Below, piece after piece: positions 58,871-64,000 of a stretch of 64,000 nt of DNA. The position numbers were made by a program, and so were the translations under genes. Origin of the DNA: Myxococcales bacterium (lineage in GTDB: Bacteria > Myxococcota_A > Polyangia > Polyangiales > Polyangiaceae); NCBI GenBank assembly GCA_004193285.1, contig SECP01000005.1, positions 62,001 through 126,000 of the forward strand, written 5' to 3'. The notes under the pieces are model-generated. The model was not told the origin of the DNA. It did not search any database and worked only from the letters and a program-made list of their open reading frames with translations. Positions within the stretch are counted from its first letter, which is position 1; each line of letters opens with the position of its first letter.

Positions 58871-59734
58871 TCACTTCTTTTTCTTGGCGGCCGCGTCCTT
58901 CTTGTCTTTTTCGGCCGGCGGCGGGCCGGGTTGAACCGGCGGGTTCGCGGTCGCCGCCTTCACGTCTTTGTCTAGCTCGTGCTGGTCCACCACCTGCTTC
59001 GTGCGGAACCGGGCGAGGTTCTCTTGCGTCGCGCGCTCCACGAAGACGATGCCGAGCGTGTCCCCTCGGTCGACGGCGCGAATGAGCTTCTCGCCGTCCT
59101 TCCACACCGCTTCGTCGAAGCTCTGGCCTTTGGAGTAATCCGCAGTGACCTTGAGCGGCTCCGCCCCGAACACCTTGGCGAGCTTCTTTACCGCGGAGTC
59201 GAAGTCCGCGCCGAGGTTCGACTTGGGGCCCAGCCTGTACTCCTCGTAAATCTTCCACAGCTTATCGTTGAAGAAGAAGAAGTGGCGCGCGGGCAGCTCC
59301 TTGCCGTCGTCGCGAGTGCGCGCGGGCATGCGCGCGAGGCTCTCCTTGTTTCCGTAGCTGTATTCGCCCTTGAGCGCCGATTGATCGATGCCGGTTGGCG
59401 TGTCCAAAAACTCGATGCGGCTGCGTCGAAAGACCGCCTTCTTGTCCCGCAGCTCGTCCTCCACCTGGAGCGACTGCGAGGGGCTCGCGGCGAGGAACCT
59501 CTTTTTGAACTCGACGTCCAAATCCTTGTCGTTGAGCTTGGCGATCTGCTCCAGGCTCATTCCGAATTTGAGACCCGAGAAGACGGGCATCGGAATGGCT
59601 TTGGGCGCCGCCCCCTTGTCCGCCGCCGCGGACTTGTCGGCCTTCTCCTTGGGCGGAGCGGCGCTCGCCGGGGAAAGAAGTGAAAGAGCCCCCAGGCTCG
59701 TTACGGCGAAGGTGGCGATCAGTTTGAGCTTCAT
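58871..59734 (-). CDS. Exported protein of unknown function
   Basis: A 287-residue protein with a Sec signal peptide (hydrophobic stretch L-I-A-T-F-A-V-T-S-L-G-A-L and an A-S-A cleavage site near residue 25). A Lys/Ala-rich linker is followed by a mixed alpha/beta domain (P-V-F-S-G-L-K-F-G-M-S-L-E-Q-I near residue 50, F-F-F-F-N-D-K-L-W-K-I-Y-E-E-Y) and a C-terminal tail of Pro and Lys (P-P-P-A-E-K-D-K-K). No domain was recognised. ATG 59734 is used since it opens a proper signal peptide; the longer frame adds an unrelated stretch. A strong terminator follows. Confidence 0.72.
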   Translation of the reverse strand: MKLKLIATFAVTSLGALSLLSPASAAPPKEKADKSAAADKGAAPKAIPMPVFSGLKFGMSLEQIAKLNDKDLDVEFKKRFLAASPSQSLQVEDELRDKKAVFRRSRIEFLDTPTGIDQSALKGEYSYGNKESLARMPARTRDDGKELPARHFFFFNDKLWKIYEEYRLGPKSNLGADFDSAVKKLAKVFGAEPLKVTADYSKGQSFDEAVWKDGEKLIRAVDRGDTLGIVFVERATQENLARFRTKQVVDQHELDKDVKAATANPPVQPGPPPAEKDKKDAAAKKKK

Positions 59735-59941
59735 GGCAGTTTCTCCGGGTCCCGCGAGTGCCGGCAACCTAACATTCGAGCGAGAACGGGCTCAAGGCTT
59801 CGCGGCACTACAGCTACGGGTCGTCTTCGATTCGACGAGCGCTACGCGCGACTTATTCTGGCCTCACGAGCGCTCCCAGGCGAGCACGGGCTGCCCCTAG
59901 CTGGCGGGGCGAGCTACGATAGGCTAGGACGCGCCACTCAA

Positions 59942-60745
59942 ATGAGCTCCGTTGAAATCAAGGGCGAGCGGGAGATTTCGATGATGCGCGAAGTCTGCCG
60001 ACTCGCGGCGGGTACGTTGGAGCGGGTGGGTCCGATGCTCCGCGCTGGGATCACCACGCAGGAGATCAACGACTTCGTCCACGCGGACACCCTGAAGCTC
60101 GGCGCACGCCCTGCTCCGCTCAACTACCGTGGTTTTCCGAAGAGCGTCTGTACCTCCATCAACGAGGTCGTGTGCCACGGTATTCCCAGCCCGAAGCGCG
60201 TGCTGAAAGACGGCGACATCATCAATGTCGACGTGACCCACATCTACAAGGGGTACTTCGGGGACACTTCGGCGACTTTCTACATTGGGGAGCCGAGCCC
60301 CGAGGCCAAGAAGGTGGTGGAAGTCGCAAGAAGGTCGCTGGAGTTGGGCATCGCGCAGGTGAAGCCGGGCGCCCGCCTGGGCGACATCGGCGCCGCCATT
60401 CAAGAGTTCGCGGAGGGCCAGGGGTGCTCGGTGGTGCGCGACTTCGTAGGTCACGGCATCGGCCGGACTTTCCACTCTGATCCTCAGGTGAAGCACTACG
60501 GCCAATGGGGCCAGGGCCTGCGTCTCCGCCCGGGAATGACCTTCACCATCGAGCCGATGGTCAACATCGGCGGTTGGGAGGTCGAGGTGCTGGAGGACGA
60601 CTGGACCGCGGTGACCAAGGACGGCTCACTTTCTGCCCAATTCGAGCACACCGTACTGGTGACGGCCGACGGCGTAGAGGTGCTCACTCGCCGCGACGCC
60701 AGCCTCGTCGGCAGCGAGCTGTTCGCGGGCTACTTCGCTAGCTAG
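59942..60745 (+). CDS. map: Methionine aminopeptidase, type I
   Basis: A 267-residue MetAP that removes N-terminal Met from new proteins. Metal ligands follow the family: Asp in N-V-D-V-T (about 97), Asp in G-Y-F-G-D-T-S (about 108), His in F-V-G-H-G-I-G (about 171), Glu in T-I-E-P (about 204) and Glu in Q-F-E-H-T (about 235). The N-terminus E-I-K-G-E-R-E-I-S-M-M-R-E is typical. The gene stands alone; secY and adk, common neighbours, are absent. Confidence 0.95.
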   Translation: MSSVEIKGEREISMMREVCRLAAGTLERVGPMLRAGITTQEINDFVHADTLKLGARPAPLNYRGFPKSVCTSINEVVCHGIPSPKRVLKDGDIINVDVTHIYKGYFGDTSATFYIGEPSPEAKKVVEVARRSLELGIAQVKPGARLGDIGAAIQEFAEGQGCSVVRDFVGHGIGRTFHSDPQVKHYGQWGQGLRLRPGMTFTIEPMVNIGGWEVEVLEDDWTAVTKDGSLSAQFEHTVLVTADGVEVLTRRDASLVGSELFAGYFAS

Positions 60746-61012
60746 TTCGGACGAGGGTCCCTCTCCCTCTGCCTACGAGCTCAGTCGCGCTCGCGCGGCC
60801 ACGAGGCCCATTTCAGTCTGAGCGGCCGACCCGGCTCATGTCCGGCTTGACTCATTGCGTGGCGCGCGACTAGGTTGCGCAGGGCTTAATGCCCAGGGAC
60901 CCCGGTCCCGCCGCCCACCGCCCTACCGGGGCCACAGGCGCGCCCGGATGTGCAGCGGTTTGTGCCTGAGGCGCTCTCGGGTGGGCGGGTCCGTCTGATT
61001 TTTTGGCTGGAA

Positions 61013-63037
61013 ATGTCGCTTCGATCCAAATCTCGCCCGAAAAGCAAGGGCAAAACGAGCTCTAAGGCCCAATCTGCCAAGCGGAAGGCGCCGGCCAAGC
61101 CGCAGAAGTCCTCGAGCAAAGGCAAGCCTCAAGCCGCTCGAGCTGCGAAGAGCAAAACGGCCCCCAAGCCGAAGGCGAAGGCTCCGGCCAAGCCCAGCGC
61201 GGCAGACGCAGCCAAGCTGAAGAAGCTTCAGGCGGCCGAAAAAGCCAAGCAGGCGGCCGAGAAGGCCAAGCTCCAAAAAGAGCAAGCGGCCGAGAAGGCC
61301 AAGCTCCAAAAGGAGCGCGAGGCCGAGAAGGCCAAGCTCCAAAAGGAGCGCGAGGCCGAGCAGAAGGCCGCCGAGAAGGCCAAAGAGGCTGCCAAGCGCG
61401 AGAAAGAGCGGGAAGCCGCCGCCAGGGCCAAGGAAAAAGAGCGGGAAGCCGCCGCCAAGGCCAAGGAAAAAGAGAAAGAGGCTCTCGCCGCCGCCAAAGA
61501 AAAAGAGCGCCTCAAGAAGGAAAAAGAGAAAGAGGCTCTCGCCGCCGCCAAAGAAAAAGAGCGGATCCAAAAGGAGAAGGAGCGCGAAGCGGCCCGAATC
61601 CTCAAGGAGAAGGAAGCCGAGAAGGCTCGCCAGGCGAAGGAGCGCGAGGCAGCGCGCGTCGCCAAGGAAAAAGAGCGCGCCGCCGAGCGTGATCGCCTCA
61701 AGCGTGAGCGTGACGACGAGCGCGAGCGCATTCGGGCCGAAAAAGAGGCCGAGCGCGAAGCCGCCCGAAAGCTGAAGGAAGAGGAGCGGGCCAAGCGCGA
61801 GGCCGAACGCGAGGCCTATCGCCGCGCCAAGGAAGCCGAGCGCGAGCGTATCCGGGCCGATAAAGAAGCCGCTCGTCGCGCCCTGGAAGGCAAGGTAGCT
61901 CGCGCCTCCAAGCGTGCCGCTCGCGATCAGAGCCGCGGCGCCGGCGCGCGCGTCTACCGTCCCGACGCGATCCCCAATCAGTCCGGCACCACGCGCCGGT
62001 TGGATACACCGAGCGGGCAACAGAAGCTCGTCGGGGTGCGCTCGCTGGAGCCCGGGCAAATTCCGCCCGAGCCGGAGCCCGCCCGCCCGGTGGTGCCTCC
62101 CCCGCCCCCGGTGGCTCCTTCGCTACCGATCGAGGAGCGCTGGGCGAAGATCCAGGCGCGTCTCGCGACGGTGGACCCCGAGTTCCGTCGTGAATACCGC
62201 GAGAGCTTCGATATGTCGTGGGTCTATCACGACAGCGCGCTCGAGGGCGTCGTCTACAATTACCAGGAGCTGAAGACCGCGACGGACCCGTCCGTCGGCA
62301 GCATCCCCGACGGCATGCAGCCGGTCTGCGACGAGATCCGCCGCCACCGCCAGGCCATCGAATACGTTCGGGAGCTGGCGGAGCGCAAGCGCATCCCCAT
62401 CACCGTAGACACGATCAAAAAGCTCTACGTCATCTTGCGGCCGGACGAGGGCGACGTGAAGTCGGTCAAGTACCGCAAGGACATCCCGCAGCACCGCTTG
62501 TACTTCCACGAGTACGCGGCACCGGACAAGATCGCCTACCGCGTCCGCCAGGTCATCGACTGGTTGAACGGGCCGGAGCCGAAGAAGCTCAAGAGCCCCA
62601 TCCGCATCGCCTCGCGCGTGCACTACGACCTCGTGCGGGTCTTTCCGTTCCCCAACGACAGCGGCAAGGTCTCGCGCTTGCTGATGAACGCGCTGTTGAT
62701 GCGCGCCGGCTACCCGCCGGCCATCATCCACTCGACCGAGCGTCAGCGCTACTACGAGGCCCTCAAAGGCCAACTGCCCATCATCTTGCAGATGGCGAAC
62801 GACTCGATCATCAACGCGCTCCTCAGCATCGAGAAGCGCTTCGATGAGTACGACGCCGCCCGCCCGAGCAGCGCTCCCGCAGCGGATATGACGCAGACCC
62901 CGCCCCCCACGCCCACAGCCCTCGTCGCTCGCGCCAATCATGATTTGGACGACTTGAGCGACCTGGGGGACGATTCGTCCGGTTCGGACGACGACGACGA
63001 TTCGGACTCGGACGACGCCGCCTCCGGCGACGAATGA
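61013..63037 (+). CDS. Coiled-coil protein fused to a degenerate Fic domain
   Basis: A 674-residue protein. Residues 1-65 are Lys/Ser-rich; about 70-310 form an uninterrupted Lys/Glu/Ala-rich coiled coil with 11-residue repeats (A-A-E-K-A-K-L-Q-K-E-R type) and an 18-residue repeat encoded by a near-exact 54-bp DNA duplication. Residues about 380-600 match a Fic fold: class-II-like inhibitory helix D-S-A-L-E-G (407-412) and helix R-V-H-Y-D-L-V-R-V. The active-site loop is F-P-F-P-N-D-S-G-K-V-S-R (544-555), where active Fic enzymes have H-P-F-x-D/E-G-N-G-R, so the catalytic His is Phe and the Arg is Lys. The C-terminus is a run of Asp/Ser. AMP transfer by the usual mechanism seems unlikely. ATG 61013 is preferred to GTG 60950. 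Confidence 0.8.
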   Translation: MSLRSKSRPKSKGKTSSKAQSAKRKAPAKPQKSSSKGKPQAARAAKSKTAPKPKAKAPAKPSAADAAKLKKLQAAEKAKQAAEKAKLQKEQAAEKAKLQKEREAEKAKLQKEREAEQKAAEKAKEAAKREKEREAAARAKEKEREAAAKAKEKEKEALAAAKEKERLKKEKEKEALAAAKEKERIQKEKEREAARILKEKEAEKARQAKEREAARVAKEKERAAERDRLKRERDDERERIRAEKEAEREAARKLKEEERAKREAEREAYRRAKEAERERIRADKEAARRALEGKVARASKRAARDQSRGAGARVYRPDAIPNQSGTTRRLDTPSGQQKLVGVRSLEPGQIPPEPEPARPVVPPPPPVAPSLPIEERWAKIQARLATVDPEFRREYRESFDMSWVYHDSALEGVVYNYQELKTATDPSVGSIPDGMQPVCDEIRRHRQAIEYVRELAERKRIPITVDTIKKLYVILRPDEGDVKSVKYRKDIPQHRLYFHEYAAPDKIAYRVRQVIDWLNGPEPKKLKSPIRIASRVHYDLVRVFPFPNDSGKVSRLLMNALLMRAGYPPAIIHSTERQRYYEALKGQLPIILQMANDSIINALLSIEKRFDEYDAARPSSAPAADMTQTPPPTPTALVARANHDLDDLSDLGDDSSGSDDDDDSDSDDAASGDE

Positions 63038-63055
63038 CCTAGCCCTCCTCCGCAC

Positions 63056-63074
63056 GGAGCGCCCCGGGCGCTCC
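63056..63074. repeat. Palindrome between convergent genes
   Basis: GGAGCGCCC and GGGCGCTCC flank a single central C, forming a 9-bp perfect inverted repeat between the Fic gene stop (63037) and the convergent TolC-like stop (63105). No T-tract follows on either strand, so termination is possible but unproven. Confidence 0.5.
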
Positions 63075-63104
63075 GAACGCCACTCCGCGAAGGAAGCCGT
63101 CGGC

Positions 63105-64000
63105 TCAGCGCGATGCGGAGGCGGACGCTTCCCACCCGGTGGCGAGGGCTAGCTTCCCAACCGCAACGTTGTAGTCGAACGTCGCGGACATGACCGCGAA
63201 GCGCTTGAGCGCCCACTCCTTGGCGGGGTCGACGATGTCTTCTTCGTCGTTGGTGCCGACGTCGATGCCTTGCTGCACCAAGATCAGCCATTTTTTGGCG
63301 TAAGCGGCCGCCTCCGAGTAGGCGTCCAGACGCCGGCCGGCGTCCTCCGCCTCCCGGTACGCGGTCTCCACCTCTACCGCGACGCCGCCGAGCGCGTAGC
63401 GCTCCGTCGCGCGCAGCTCCTCCAGTTGCGCCTGCGCCTGCGCGACGCGCGCCGAGGTCGGCATGAAATCCAGCTTGTAGCGGAGCACCAGCGCCGCGCC
63501 GTACGCGAGCACGTTGATCTGTTCGCGCACGAACGGGTTTTGCTGGTCCGTGATGCCCGGCGCCTTGGCCCAGCGAGCCGATAGCCCGAGCCCAATATCC
63601 GGAAAGTAGCGGGCGCGCTCCAGGCGCACCTGGGCTTCGCGCGCGCTCAGGCCAGCGCGGGCCATGTTGATCTCGGGGCGATGGAGGCGCGCCGCGCTCA
63701 GGTACGTTGCCAGGGGGCTGAGCGCTCCCCGTACGCGCGTGAGCGGCTCGTCGGGGAGCGGCAGGTCTCCCTTCACGCCCGTCAAGAACTTGAGGCTGGC
63801 GAGCGCGATCGCTTCTTTCTGCGTCGCCTCGCTGTGCCGCGCCGTGAGGTCCGCGCGGTTCATCTTCAGCTTGTAGAACGCGACCTCGTCTGCGTCGCCC
63901 TCTTTGACCTTCTTCTCCAAGGAAGCGAGGTACTTGTCGATGCTCGACTCGGCATCACGCATGAGCGCGATCGCATCGCGAGACAAGAGCACACCGTAAT
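63105..64000 (-). CDS. TolC-family outer-membrane efflux protein, C-terminal part (partial)
   Basis: At least 298 residues; the frame is open to the window end, so the N-terminus lies outside. The sequence alternates long amphipathic helices (A-V-E-V-E-T-A-Y-R-E-A-E-D-A, A-Q-A-Q-A-Q-L-E-E-L-R) with short strand segments (Y-F-P-D-I-G-L-G-L-S-A, A-A-L-V-L-R-Y-K-L-D), the signature of the TolC/OEP trimer barrel. The final helix ends K-L-A-L-A-T-G-W, typical for the family. It probably works with an RND or ABC pump or type I secretion system; no partner is within the window. Confidence 0.82.
   Translation of the reverse strand, partial: YGVLLSRDAIALMRDAESSIDKYLASLEKKVKEGDADEVAFYKLKMNRADLTARHSEATQKEAIALASLKFLTGVKGDLPLPDEPLTRVRGALSPLATYLSAARLHRPEINMARAGLSAREAQVRLERARYFPDIGLGLSARWAKAPGITDQQNPFVREQINVLAYGAALVLRYKLDFMPTSARVAQAQAQLEELRATERYALGGVAVEVETAYREAEDAGRRLDAYSEAAAYAKKWLILVQQGIDVGTNDEEDIVDPAKEWALKRFAVMSATFDYNVAVGKLALATGWEASASASR

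Noticed and set aside
61243..61365. DNA repeats read as a non-coding satellite
   Set aside because: They are in frame, with 33-bp periodicity coding for an 11-residue coiled-coil unit inside a long open reading frame ending in a Fic domain.
63056..63074. Strong bidirectional terminator
   Set aside because: The palindrome has a one-base centre and no T-tract on either strand, so it is listed only as a repeat.

Overview
This window is high-GC, densely coded DNA that most resembles a myxobacterium (Myxococcota, probably Polyangia). The basis is the GC content, frequent GTG/TTG starts, two large Ser/Thr protein kinases (one with a DUF4388-like tail), an RTX plus RCC1 lipoprotein, proteins with long Pro/Ala-rich linkers, and several orphan regulators among housekeeping genes. 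The assignment is inference from gene style; no rRNA or tRNA was found to test it.

Positions 1-27741 form a surface-polysaccharide region. It holds the 3' end of a GDP-mannose 4,6-dehydratase, an ABC-2 export permease without its ATPase, four glycosyltransferase or WbsX-type genes, an FkbM methyltransferase, an RTX/RCC1 lipoprotein, an aminotransferase/dehydratase pair like EpsN/EpsC (PglE/PglF), a Wzy/ligase-like membrane protein with a TPR-like tail, a BY-kinase/chain-length protein, a large lipoprotein resembling a glycoside hydrolase, RmlD, and a UDP-sugar dehydrogenase. Inside it (20525-26266) lies a tightly packed set: MBOAT acyltransferase, a 37-residue membrane peptide, an SGNH-like protein, a methyltransferase, a VOC protein, an acyl carrier protein and an FkbH protein. 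I read this as a possible carrier-protein-dependent polymer-acylation system, analogous in parts to Dlt D-alanylation but with an FkbH loader in place of DltA. It is the most interesting element here.

Positions 27729-46000 are mixed regulation and housekeeping: an ECF sigma factor with a membrane partner, an RDD protein, rpsB-tsf, two Ser/Thr kinases, gatC-gatA, a GNAT enzyme, a hybrid histidine kinase, an SDR protein coupled to an acyltransferase with a long N-terminal extension, truB, and a CNNM/CBS protein.

Positions 46000-64000 carry trpD-trpC, a Xer recombinase, an N-formylglutamate amidohydrolase-like gene ending in tandem repeats, rpmB, a 1.2-kb gene-free stretch with a 27-bp minisatellite, a small envelope/unknown cluster, the rpsP-khpA-rimM-trmD-SPOUT operon, an NFU-like protein lacking one cluster cysteine, map, a long coiled-coil protein fused to a degenerate Fic domain, and the C-terminal part of a TolC-like protein running off the end. 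No tRNA, rRNA, CRISPR array, insertion sequence or prophage was recognised.
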